From positions 1 to 64,000 of the forward strand of contig JAGVSM010001688.1 of assembly GCA_022494885.1 (NCBI GenBank): DNA of 64,000 bases, read 5' to 3'. The translations under genes were made by a program, and so were the position numbers. Source of the DNA: Micrasema longulum. Lineage: Eukaryota > Arthropoda > Insecta > Trichoptera > Brachycentridae. Below are positions 39,601 through 44,985 of this stretch, in pieces. Each line of letters starts with the position of its first letter. The first letter of the stretch is position 1. A model generated the notes under the pieces. It saw only the letters and a list, made by a program, of their open reading frames with translations. It was not told the origin of the DNA and searched no databases.

Positions 39601-42006
39601 TACAGGAGTGTATAATGTGATGCGTTTCGTCTTGTTAAGACATTATCAAAAAAACTTGTTGGGACATTTTTTTTATAGTGTCCTAACAAGACGAAACGTG
39701 TCACATTATTCACTCTTGTATGTATTTTTCAAAATGAAAGTAGAATTTCATCCAATAATAGTATTTTATTTAAGATACTTTGCCAAATTATAATATTCTA
39801 GATTTTATGATTGTGCTAAATTAAATCAACTTTTCTTAATATCAATTCCGGTTATTTCAATATTTGGCTAAGACACATTTATCTAACAAGCCATATAAGT
39901 CTGAAGAATGTTATTCAAAGCCAATATCCAAGTAAAATATGGAGGAAAATAAAAGAGGATCACGTAATTCTCAAAAGCGGTGTAAAAACCACGCAATGTA
40001 TTATATATTATGACCATAATATACATATAGACACGCTTAATTCACATTAAATTGTATATTATGTCAAAACTTCATGTCTTATGACATTTGTCTTCCGCAT
40101 CATGCTTACCTTCTTCTGATGTCCATTCAAATGTTTATCTCGTAATATGGGTTTAAAATATCATAATGTATATTTCATTCTCGTATGTGTATATACAACA
40201 ATTAATTCGAGTTTTATTATTCGGCATTCTGAAATATACTGATTAATGGTGTATAAAAGAAATCAGGTATTTATGTATATTGTATTTTTTCAACAGTTTA
40301 TTTATTCAGTCTAATAATTTATTATCGTCACCATCATTTTTGTTTTTAAGTAAAATGAAAGTATTTAAATACAAAATTAAAAATGTGATTCTTGTAAATG
40401 GTAGACAAAATATGTGAATGAATAAAATAATTTTTTTTTTTTTCAAAAATAAGGTAAAAACTTCTATATATTTTTGTTGAAATATGATACCTGCTTTTTT
40501 TATAATTGTGCTGTCAGGTTTTATATGTTGCATATTATATTATGTCCAAAAAATAATAAACTGAATTATCTTTTACTATTGTGGCATCGTGATGGCAGGC
40601 CTGTGCATGCTTTGGAACGTCTCTCTCGGTGTAAGTATGCAGTCGGAATATCTTGGAATCGATCCGACGTCTACCTAATTATTATTATGTGTCTGTCTCT
40701 AGTAACAATGTCTTACCTTATTGTGTCTGCAGTTTGTGCTTGTTCTTGCTTGGGAATATGTTTTTTTTCTTACATTCCTTTACTACTCTCACACGCATGC
40801 ATGTCTGTGATGTTAAATGATGAACCATTTTGATAACTTAGTAACCGATCAATCATTAGTTGTAGATAAGTCAAACTCTTCCTACGATTTTCTGTATTGT
40901 ATGAAAACTTATCACAAATGGCATCCTTACTGAAGAATCAATTGGTTTGTGTTTGTGCATGTGATGTATTGTTCAGTGTCTGTGCACATTTTGTTAGCAC
41001 TCTTAGTACGAAGCAGTAGATGAGAAAAGGAACAGAAAACGTATAAGAGCATGTGCTAAGTATCATGTGACGCCTGCGGGCGTTATTGCCTGTGTTACCA
41101 GGTTAACTGAGACGGCAAGGCTACTCAAAAATGTCCGCAGTGTCTTCAGCAGAAGGTCCAACACAAGGGTAAATATGGAGGTGGAGCTATCACGTAAGTA
41201 TTTCAAATATCTTGATTATTTCCCTTTAGCATGCTCAATGAGCACATCCTGCGGTAAATGTTCACGAATCAATTTACTTAATCATATCTGCATTACATAT
41301 TAAATCTTCACCCTCAAATATTTTCAGAACATAATATGGTTTGTTATAAGACCAAAAATGTCATTTAATGTATAAATCTCTGCCACAAATGGAAGCTTTC
41401 ACAATAGCTAGTAAATTAGTTTTTCTAAGAACAATACAACATATGTGATGTTGATAAATTGGTTTAGAAACCACAACATTATGTTTATCAGCTTTTTGTG
41501 TTTGTTGATTCACCTAGATAAAACACATTTTGCTTTTTATTTTTTTACTAACCAGTTTTGTACAATTGTTTGAAATAATCTGTGAATATATTAATTTACT
41601 TTTACACATAAATATGTAAAAAACACCATGTATTTTGAAATGTTAATTAACACCCTGTGTTAAGCACGATAACGTTATTTTGGATGATTTTTTTACTGAT
41701 TATGAATATATTTTCTAGTAAATTATCAATTAATTTTCTTAATTGATCAGTTATTTATTATATTTAATAAGTTTAAAATATTTGCAAATTCAACTATGAA
41801 TTTAAGTTAAAGATTTCAAACCCGATTTCAGTCATATTTCATTGATGATATGATAATTTTTTCATGTAAATTTTTCATGAAAGTAATTGATGAAATTATT
41901 TTGAATAGATGGATTTGCATTTTCTCAAGAAGAAGGAGGCTCCGTAACACAAACAGATGTGATTCGAGCATACGATACCAATATTCCCAAGCCAGGGGGT
42001 ATGTAG
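15530..42006 (+). CDS. ATP8A: P4-ATPase aminophospholipid flippase, ATP8A1/ATP8A2 class (21 visible exons, spliced)
   Basis: Coding exons: 15530-15659, 16917-17100, 17720-17880, 18311-18508, 18790-19067, 19153-19262, 19396-19753, 20589-20762, 20841-21010, 21097-21228, 21309-21467, 21549-21746, 21832-21990, 22518-22654, 23544-23664, 23879-24070, 26199-26317, 26773-26907, 29457-29558, 41102-41193, 41909-42006. All phases match and give 1135 residues; human ATP8A1 is about 1160. In visible numbering: QQ pair in TM1 at 72-73 (linked to phosphatidylserine handling in Drs2-type enzymes), dephosphorylation motif DGET at 173-176, PISL in TM4 at 340-343, phosphorylated Asp in DKTGT at 393, KGAD at 539-542, TGDKQET at 653-659, GDGAND at 768-773, and C-terminal GFAFS at 1105-1109. 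The family moves aminophospholipids to the cytosolic leaflet with a CDC50 partner at Golgi, endosome or plasma membrane. The start codon lies in an upstream exon I could not identify: the first exon opens in phase 1. All catalytic motifs are intact. Confidence 0.96.
15700..15830 (+). repeat. SINE family 1 remnant
   Basis: GGGTTCGATTCCTAGTGG (B box), then TTTTCTCTAACCTGGGTG, as in the copy at 44298. The tRNA-like head is lost and the region follows the first flippase exon directly. Confidence 0.55.
16020..16080 (+). repeat. SINE family 1 3'-end remnant
   Basis: GTAATTCACCACTGTCATTG and GTTGTGGTGCAAAAATAAAT match the tail of the copy at 44298. Confidence 0.55.
16645..16870 (+). repeat. SINE family 1 tail and SINE family 3 remnant
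   Basis: ATTCACCACTATAATTTATT...TATTATGGTGCAAAAAATAA is a family 1 tail. From 16737, GGGTTGTGGTCTCATGGTAG with a degenerate body is a decayed family 3 copy. Confidence 0.5.
16917..17100 (+). CDS. ATP8A: ATP8A exon 2, TM1-TM2
   Basis: Encodes [16 protein letters not shown] and then [19 protein letters not shown], covering membrane helices 1 and 2, and ends in KEIAEDW. The last residue before the next exon is W where ATP8A1 has I in the EDIKRH segment. Acceptor TTTTCAG|C and donor TGG|GTACTG; exits at a codon boundary. Confidence 0.93.
17720..17880 (+). CDS. ATP8A: ATP8A exon 3, start of actuator domain
   Basis: Encodes [20 protein letters not shown] and then the [20 protein letters not shown] stretch of the cytosolic actuator domain. 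Acceptor TTTGTAG, donor AAG|GTATTT, exits in phase 2. Confidence 0.93.
18311..18508 (+). CDS. ATP8A: ATP8A exon 4, actuator DGET motif
   Basis: Encodes [20 protein letters not shown], containing the DGET dephosphorylation loop characteristic of P4-ATPases. It continues through [20 protein letters not shown]. Flanked by TTTTTTAG and GTATGT; exits in phase 2. Confidence 0.94.
18790..19067 (+). CDS. ATP8A: ATP8A exon 5, actuator end and TM3
   Basis: Encodes [20 protein letters not shown], then [16 protein letters not shown] and the hydrophobic TM3 segment [17 protein letters not shown]. Donor GG|GTGAGT; exits in phase 1. Confidence 0.94.
19153..19262 (+). CDS. ATP8A: ATP8A exon 6, TM4 with PISL motif
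   Basis: Encodes [20 protein letters not shown] followed by [15 protein letters not shown]. The PISL turn in TM4 replaces the PEGL-type motif of cation pumps and is a hallmark of flippases. Q occupies the position after PISL where ATP8A1 has L. Confidence 0.94.
19396..19753 (+). CDS. ATP8A: ATP8A exon 7, phosphorylation domain (DKTGT)
   Basis: Encodes the [15 protein letters not shown] segment and [19 protein letters not shown]. The D of DKTGT is the aspartate that is phosphorylated in the catalytic cycle. The exon runs on into the nucleotide-binding domain ([20 protein letters not shown]) and ends in AASP plus one base; exits in phase 1. Confidence 0.96.
19754..20588. other. ATP8A intron 7, with a small direct repeat
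   Basis: AT-rich, apart from a GC-rich block at 20445-20570. There AGTAGATCTACCTTTCCCAC and AGTAGAGCTACCTTTCCGAC occur about 87 bp apart in the same orientation, each followed by a TAAAGTG-type stretch. No gene recognised. Confidence 0.45.
20589..20762 (+). CDS. ATP8A: ATP8A exon 8, nucleotide-binding domain
   Basis: The first codon is completed to D ([14 protein letters not shown]). The exon then encodes [20 protein letters not shown], the conserved N-domain core. Acceptor TTTACAG, donor G|GTAAAT. Confidence 0.94.
20841..21010 (+). CDS. ATP8A: ATP8A exon 9, KGAD motif
   Basis: Encodes [24 protein letters not shown] lines the ATP pocket. It then reads [19 protein letters not shown]. Ends at a codon boundary before GTAAAT. 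Confidence 0.94.
21097..21228 (+). CDS. ATP8A: ATP8A exon 10, N-domain end
   Basis: Encodes [20 protein letters not shown] and then [20 protein letters not shown] up to LQ, matching the helix before the TGDK loop. Both boundaries are in phase 0. Confidence 0.93.
21309..21467 (+). CDS. ATP8A: ATP8A exon 11, TGDKQET motif
   Basis: Encodes [20 protein letters not shown] followed by [23 protein letters not shown] is a conserved P-domain motif. Length 159 nt, phase 0 at both ends. Confidence 0.94.
21549..21746 (+). CDS. ATP8A: ATP8A exon 12, P-domain
   Basis: Encodes [17 protein letters not shown], then [20 protein letters not shown] and [16 protein letters not shown], the conserved segment before the hinge motif. 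Phase 0 at both ends. Confidence 0.94.
21832..21990 (+). CDS. ATP8A: ATP8A exon 13, GDGAND hinge
   Basis: Encodes [20 protein letters not shown] and [20 protein letters not shown]. The two aspartates of GDGAND coordinate Mg2+ in P-type ATPases. Ends in SDYSIAQ before GTGAGT. Confidence 0.95.
22026..22420 (-). mobile_element. RTE-type LINE remnant (C-terminal region) in ATP8A intron 13
   Basis: On the - strand the frame reads [13 protein letters not shown], a stop, [20 protein letters not shown] and [14 protein letters not shown]. This is the conserved WxxKVLEWRPR...RWxDDI block at the end of insect RTE-like elements. Two stops show it is dead. Confidence 0.65.
22518..22654 (+). CDS. ATP8A: ATP8A exon 14, TM5
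   Basis: Encodes [20 protein letters not shown] and [20 protein letters not shown], matching the start of TM5 and TM6. Exits in phase 2 (TG|G TCC gives W-S). The TIR element at 22718-23466 occupies most of the following intron. Confidence 0.92.
22718..23466. mobile_element. TIR element, about 750 bp, in ATP8A intron 14
   Basis: AGGACCGTTTTCACAAAGCG at the left and its inverse CGCTTTGTTAAAACGGCCCT at the right extend inward (AAATTTCTACAA / TTGTAGATATTT). A second internal copy of TTTTCACAAAGCGAAATATC lies at about 22895. No transposase frame. Confidence 0.75.
23544..23664 (+). CDS. ATP8A: ATP8A exon 15, TM6 region
   Basis: Encodes [20 protein letters not shown] and [20 protein letters not shown], strongly conserved across ATP8A proteins. 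Acceptor TTTCAG|G; exits in phase 0. Confidence 0.94.
23879..24070 (+). CDS. ATP8A: ATP8A exon 16, TM7
   Basis: Encodes [20 protein letters not shown] and the hydrophobic [20 protein letters not shown], ending in GNYVYT before GTAAGT. Phase 0 at both ends. Confidence 0.94.
24920..25085 (+). mobile_element. RTE-like LINE 3' end with (TTAG)n tail
   Basis: Frame reads [20 protein letters not shown] and [10 protein letters not shown] with a stop, followed directly by GGTTAGTTAGTTAGTTAGTT. Short tandem tails of this kind are typical of RTE elements. Related 3' ends lie at 25920-25985 and 35235-35420. Confidence 0.7.
25920..26080. repeat. RTE 3'-end fragment followed by reversed SINE family 1 fragment
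   Basis: AATAATCGGCGTACGTGCAT and ATGAATCTAGAGAAAGCGAG match the RTE end at 24940. From about 25988, TTGTTTTAGCATCACAAGCC...GTCAATTACAGAACAGAACA is family 1 on the - strand. Confidence 0.55.
26199..26317 (+). CDS. ATP8A: ATP8A exon 17, TM8-TM9
   Basis: Encodes [20 protein letters not shown] and [19 protein letters not shown], two membrane segments. Exits in phase 2. The preceding 2.1-kb intron holds RTE 3' ends and SINE remnants. Confidence 0.94.
26645..26715 (-). repeat. SINE family 1 fragment
   Basis: CCGTCCAATTACAGTGGTGA and GAGAAAAATCACTTTTAA match the reverse complement of the family tail, close upstream of ATP8A exon 18. Confidence 0.5.
26773..26907 (+). CDS. ATP8A: ATP8A exon 18, TM10
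   Basis: Encodes [20 protein letters not shown] and [20 protein letters not shown], then DIAIKV, completing the last membrane helix. The donor GT|GTAAGT leaves a phase-2 codon. That codon can be completed by exon 19 (29457) or by the candidate alternative terminal exon at 28255. Confidence 0.94.
26908..28254. other. ATP8A intron 18 (first part)
   Basis: Mostly AT-rich. A moderately GC-rich patch at 27865-27955 (GGGCGGCGTCCGTTCCGC) has no recognisable homology. The frame at 27468-27773 looks non-coding. Confidence 0.4.
28255..28429 (+). CDS. Candidate alternative terminal exon of ATP8A (tail-less isoform)
   Basis: A strong acceptor (pyrimidine-rich CTTCCATTTCCTTCCCAG) opens an exon in the phase left by exon 18. 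It reads [20 protein letters not shown] and then [17 protein letters not shown], with a stop after 57 codons at 28427-28429. It is the only long open frame in this part of an AT-rich intron and is more GC-rich than its surroundings. If used, it would replace exons 19-21 and end the flippase right after TM10 without the regulatory tail. I do not recognise the peptide, and chance cannot be excluded. Confidence 0.45.
28682..28945 (+). repeat. tRNA-derived SINE, family 2 (tRNA-Gly-like head)
   Basis: GGCCTCGTGGTGTAATGGTC (A box) and TCGGGTTCGATTCCCGACAT (B box) form a tRNA-like head. The CTGCCTTCCA anticodon-arm sequence resembles tRNA-Gly. A non-tRNA body follows (CCCTGGACTGGTTACATGAA) and a GAATGATGATG tail. 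The stem bases do not pair well enough for a functional tRNA. Confidence 0.75.
28975..29155 (-). repeat. tRNA-derived SINE, family 3
   Basis: Reverse complement of the family at 11370: GTTGTGGTCCTGTGGCTAGT head, B box GGTTCAAATCC at about 29095, body with AATAGTGAGTTATTTACAAC and ATATTTGGGTAAATCATAAA. Confidence 0.8.
29457..29558 (+). CDS. ATP8A: ATP8A exon 19, start of cytosolic C-tail
   Basis: Encodes [20 protein letters not shown] and [15 protein letters not shown], matching the juxtamembrane C-terminal tail of ATP8A proteins (VIKRTAFKTL... in human). The donor TC|GTAAGT leaves phase 2, shared by three possible acceptors: 31448, 40599 and 41102. Confidence 0.92.
29559..31447. other. Very AT-rich part of ATP8A intron 19
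   Basis: Contains TA-rich microsatellite-like runs at 29692-29790. No coding potential or known repeat recognised. Confidence 0.5.
31448..31598 (+). CDS. Candidate alternative terminal exon of ATP8A (basic, proline-rich tail)
   Basis: Acceptor TGTACCTCAG|C is in the phase left by exon 19. The 50-codon frame reads [20 protein letters not shown] and ends in [13 protein letters not shown] before TGA at 31596. This 150-bp block is a GC- and CpG-rich island inside an 11.5-kb AT-rich intron, with many synonymous-site G/C bases, as expected of coding sequence under constraint. The alternative is a stray GC-rich insertion. I do not recognise the peptide from a named domain. It would remove the GFAFS tail. 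Confidence 0.5.
32738..32915 (+). repeat. tRNA-derived SINE, family 3
   Basis: GGGTTGCGGTCCGTGGTAGT, GACTCACGGGCCAAAGGTCC, B box GGTTCAAATCC, then TTTCCATTTTTCCAGCACAA and ATATTTGAGTAAATAATAAG. Closely similar to 61372. Confidence 0.8.
32920..34700. other. AT-rich intron sequence
   Basis: No gene, SINE or TIR element recognised. Confidence 0.45.
35235..35420 (-). mobile_element. RTE-like LINE 3' end
   Basis: The - strand reads [20 protein letters not shown] and ends SETA-stop, matching the frame at 24940-25060. GTGCATGAGAAGATGTATAA and TTCTATCCTCTCTG are shared. Confidence 0.65.
36162..36232 (-). CDS. THAP zinc-finger N-terminal exon
   Basis: ATG at 36232 opens [20 protein letters not shown], then SYH and AG before a donor GTATTTATC. 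The pattern of C-x4-C with N-R following and an aromatic-H soon after is the first half of the C2CH THAP DNA-binding domain, and many THAP genes split their domain here. A downstream exon with the remaining C-H pair was not found. Likely a transposon-derived or decayed gene. Confidence 0.55.
36890..38765 (-). mobile_element. CR1/Jockey-like LINE, 5'-truncated and split by a MITE
   Basis: From 38745 downwards: [44 protein letters not shown], then a frameshift near 38440, [12 protein letters not shown] and [14 protein letters not shown]. After the insertion at about 38085-38290 it resumes with [20 protein letters not shown], a frameshift, and DDTALFF at about 37940. A C-terminal frame ([19 protein letters not shown]) lies at 37456-37262, and the 3' end is A/T-rich. 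All motifs recognisable but several frames broken. Confidence 0.8.
38085..38290. mobile_element. MITE family B, partial copy inside a LINE
   Basis: GACTGGTGAATGTTACACAG, CAGCCAATGACAGGTCATAA and CCTGTAAATGCCTAGACTTC match 15265-15362. It interrupts the reverse transcriptase between the [13 protein letters not shown] and GEPQGS parts, so it inserted after the LINE. Confidence 0.7.
39512..39795. repeat. Large palindromic element with hammerhead-like cores
   Basis: Two arms of about 125 bp in inverted orientation surround a 30-bp centre. The left arm GATAAGGTATCCAAAATGAA...CGTTTCGTCTTGTTAAGAC is mirrored at 39670-39790. The ends (TTGGCAGAATTCCATATTAA) recur at 50576. On the - strand TTGATAAT, hairpin GTCTTAACAAGAC, GAAAC occurs at 39648-39624. 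Confidence 0.75.
40599..40630 (+). CDS. Candidate 32-nt alternative micro-exon of ATP8A
   Basis: AG|GCCTGTG opens the exon and a perfect donor GTAAGT follows at 40631. It enters in phase 2 and leaves in phase 1, exactly like the standard 92-nt exon at 41102-41193, so exon 19 > this exon > final exon stays in frame. The product reads [20 protein letters not shown]. The upstream pyrimidine tract is only moderate. It would give a shorter, different linker before the conserved GFAFS motif. Confidence 0.45.
41102..41193 (+). CDS. ATP8A: ATP8A exon 20, C-tail linker
   Basis: Encodes [20 protein letters not shown] and [10 protein letters not shown], matching the LTERAQLLKNVF segment of ATP8A1. Acceptor TTACCAG|G, donor C|GTAAGT. 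Splicing from 29558 spans 11.5 kb. Confidence 0.9.
41909..42006 (+). CDS. ATP8A: ATP8A terminal exon with autoinhibitory-tail motif
   Basis: Encodes (H)[20 protein letters not shown] and [11 protein letters not shown], then TAG at 42004-42006. GYAFS/GFAFS is the conserved motif of the P4-ATPase C-terminal tail that docks into the nucleotide-binding region and autoinhibits the enzyme (established for ATP8A1/ATP8A2/Drs2-type flippases). Acceptor TTTTGAATAG. Confidence 0.93.
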
Positions 42007-42877
42007 GAGCTTATTGCGGTAGACTGTTAACTTTACACTACAAGACCTGGAAATATTACGCAGTACTGAATGCACAACTTTTAGTACCATTAATGTTGAT
42101 TTTATCATAGAAACTATGACATATTTTTATAGTTCTTATATTATACGATACACTGAAGCGAAGAATTAACGAGAGATTATTTGCAATAGTCATTGGGTTA
42201 TGAACAATAGAAATTTGGTGTTGTATTTAGATAATATTTTAAGATACTTACTGTATTTTGTTTTCAACTGTGTTTGTTGAATTTCACTCTAAAGTTCCTA
42301 TGAGTACATAATTTTGATCTTGTTAAACTGTTTTATTTATATTATATTTATTTCGACAGTTGAATCATTATTTTGATCTTGTAAATATTTTACATAATTT
42401 AGATAGTGAGTACACATCGTCTTTATTCTGAAAAAGAAAGAAAAAAATCTAAATTGAAAATTCACTGAGCAAATATTCCACTCCTATATTTGAACTTTGT
42501 ATTCATGGACATATTTTGGATGAAAAAAGACGATATATACTTTAGGTACTAAAGAATGAATTCGAAGATTGTATGGAATACAAATTGATATATTTTCACT
42601 GAGACTTCATCCAACTGTATTGGGAACACTCTACCGCATGTGACAGTGTCACAACATTTGTTTCTTTAACTTTAACTGATATCCTTTTGACCACTAGTCT
42701 AGGCTGCACATTGAACATATAAATTTAAAAGTTCTTTGAACACCATAGAACCGGAAATACTTGCATAATATGTTGTCTGCGATGGTTAGAATACAAAGAT
42801 AGATTAAACACATCCAGCGTTCAGTAGAAATACATACCTTTTTGTTAAATTTATCAGACTAAAAACACTATTTGCCA
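42007..42877. other. Probable 3' UTR/downstream region of ATP8A
   Basis: AT-rich, no frame. It directly follows the stop and presumably includes 3' UTR; I could not pick a single poly(A) signal. Confidence 0.35.
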
Positions 42878-43346
42878 ATGAGGAAGTTCAGTGGTTTTTT
42901 TTTTTTTTAATTTGTTAATTTACTATTAAACTAAGACAATTAAAAAAAAAAGTTTTTATGTATCGTATTATCATTCGCTATGTTTTTTTAAGTTTTTAAT
43001 TTTAAAATTACTACGCCCGTAACGTCACAAGTTGTCACCGGTGAATTGTGCTGACATTTAAATGTACAACTCCGTAGTGTTAAAATACACTAAACATTGA
43101 AAAAAAAATGGCTACCAGGAAATCGGGAATCTATCGCTACACAGAACAATGCTGTAATTTATTGGTTGATTCGTAAGAATTTGTGACGTAATTCAATGTA
43201 GTTCATTTTTATTAAAACCATTTTTTTTTATTCATCTTTTCATACATTTTTTAGAAACTTCACCGCACAATTAAATGCTATAATTTTTACTGCGTGTAAG
43301 AAAACATTTTTATATCCAATTTTTTATAGCACTGAACTTCCTCATA
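42878..43346 (-). mobile_element. MITE family A, copy 3 (both termini intact)
   Basis: ATGAGGAAGTTCAGTG at 42878 and its inverse CACTGAACTTCCTCAT at 43331-43346. On the - strand the interior reads TTGGATATAAAAATGTTTTC and TTTAATTGTGCGGTGAAG, as in copies 1 and 2. Confidence 0.8.
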
Positions 43347-44297
43347 TGTTAATATGTTCAATGAGTGGCAAACCTAGTAATAACATAAATTGAGCGTAAC
43401 CTTATGAATCTTCAATATATTACAATTATCTTTCTGATTTAACGCAGAAAATTAGTAGATTTTTATCTGTCTTTACTTATTTTTATTGGAATATACCAGT
43501 TCGATACTAATTAATTAATAAACTTTATAATATCAATCAGTACTTTAAGAGAATGCAAAATCAGAAAATATATTTTGTACCTTCTAAAATAAATCTGGAT
43601 CTACTGTGATTTAGATAGAAAAAAACATGTGTGTCTGGCTAATGTGATTATTTCTATGACTATCATCATACTTACGTATTTCTAGAATAAGTCATCATTT
43701 ACTGAGCAGCTTATTGATTGATTTTTTAAACATTAATTTTGAGTACCTATCATAACTATTAAAACCATTCACACTGACTGGAATTTTAATTATTTTACGT
43801 GATGATGTTTACTGATTAGCACTACACATACTGTTTTTATCCCTTAACAATTTGTATTAATTTGTGGTACATATTATAAAAGTTCAGTATGAATGTGTGT
43901 TTTTACAGGTTTGAATTGTTTTTTTATTTTATTAAGATAGGGATGATCAAATTTGCACTATTTAAATTATTCCATAAAAACTCTTGAACATACATACCCG
44001 GATCAGGGGAATTCGACATTTATTCAGAACATTGTAATACCTAGTTGATTTAGATTTACGATTAAAATGTTATTTTTTAAATCACAAAAATATTCTAGCA
44101 AATATAACATTATATGATAAATTAAAAATTATTTAAAGAAATAATTTTGTTAGTTTAAAAAGCACTTTTAAATGTGTGGCCTAATATAAACAATGGACAA
44201 TCCATCTCACATAAAAAAAAGTTAACATGGAAAAACTTGCATTCGTTCTGTAGACGTATTTTCAATTAAAAAATAATGCACATGCATCCAATAATAC

Positions 44298-44490
44298 GGC
44301 GGCCTCCGTGGTGTAGTGGTCAAGACGCTTGATTCAGGCACGGAAGGTTCCGGGTTCGATTCCCGGTGAGAACACAAAAATTAAAATGTGATTTTTCTCA
44401 AGCCTGGGTGCTCTGTGATGTAATTCACCACTGTAATTAGGCCTCCTGGCCTGTTGTGGTGCAAAAAAAATGTAAAAAAAAAAATACCTC
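44298..44490 (+). repeat. tRNA-derived SINE, family 1 (best copy)
   Basis: Head GGCGGCCTCCGTGGTGTAGT with A box TGGTGTAGTGGTC and B box GGTTCGATTCC, then ACACAAAAATTAAAATGTGA, TTTTTCTCAAGCCTGGGTGC, GGCCTCCTGGCCTGTTGTGG and a poly(A) tail. The tRNA-like stems are imperfect and the element is clearly a retroposon, not a tRNA gene. Confidence 0.85.
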
Positions 44491-44844
44491 AAACGCTAGT
44501 GCAAAGCTTATGTCAGTGTCTCATTTTAAAGAAAATATCCTAAAAACAAATATGGATTTGTCAAATATTGATACTAGGTGTAAAGATTTAACCATTTTTG
44601 AGAATGCGTGTATTGAATTTGTTCAATTTTGACAATGATTCTTAGTCGGTGTATACATTTAGTCAATCAGTGGCGCTAATTAACGTTTTTTAATTTTGAT
44701 GTTTTATTCATGACAATTATAACAATAAATGTGAGAACAAGAAAAGTACAGCGGGTTAATATAAAACCTTAATTTAAAATTGATATAAAATTTAATTGAA
44801 ACATAACGATATCTAAATACTGTTTCTTCATTTTAATATGTAAC

Positions 44845-44985
44845 CTGAATAATACTGGCCCCGAAGCCTGAGACTGGTGGTCTTGCCTTCAAGTAATTTA
44901 TGATTTACAAAAACACTTTACCAAAATAGTGCCCTATGCACTATTAGATGCGGATAAGGAAATGAAGAAGAATAATAAATAATTC
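44845..44985 (+). repeat. SINE family 2 tail remnant
   Basis: GTGGTCTTGCCTTCAAG and TATGCACTATTAGATGCGGA with a GAAGAAGAATAAT tail resemble the family 2 body at 28682-28945. Confidence 0.5.

Noticed and set aside
40474..40833. 119-codon frame as an independent small membrane protein
   Set aside because: No homology or start context; the only constrained-looking part is the 32-nt exon candidate inside it.
44298..44372. Functional tRNA gene
   Set aside because: A and B boxes are present, but acceptor and anticodon stems do not pair properly and the sequence continues into a SINE body with poly(A).
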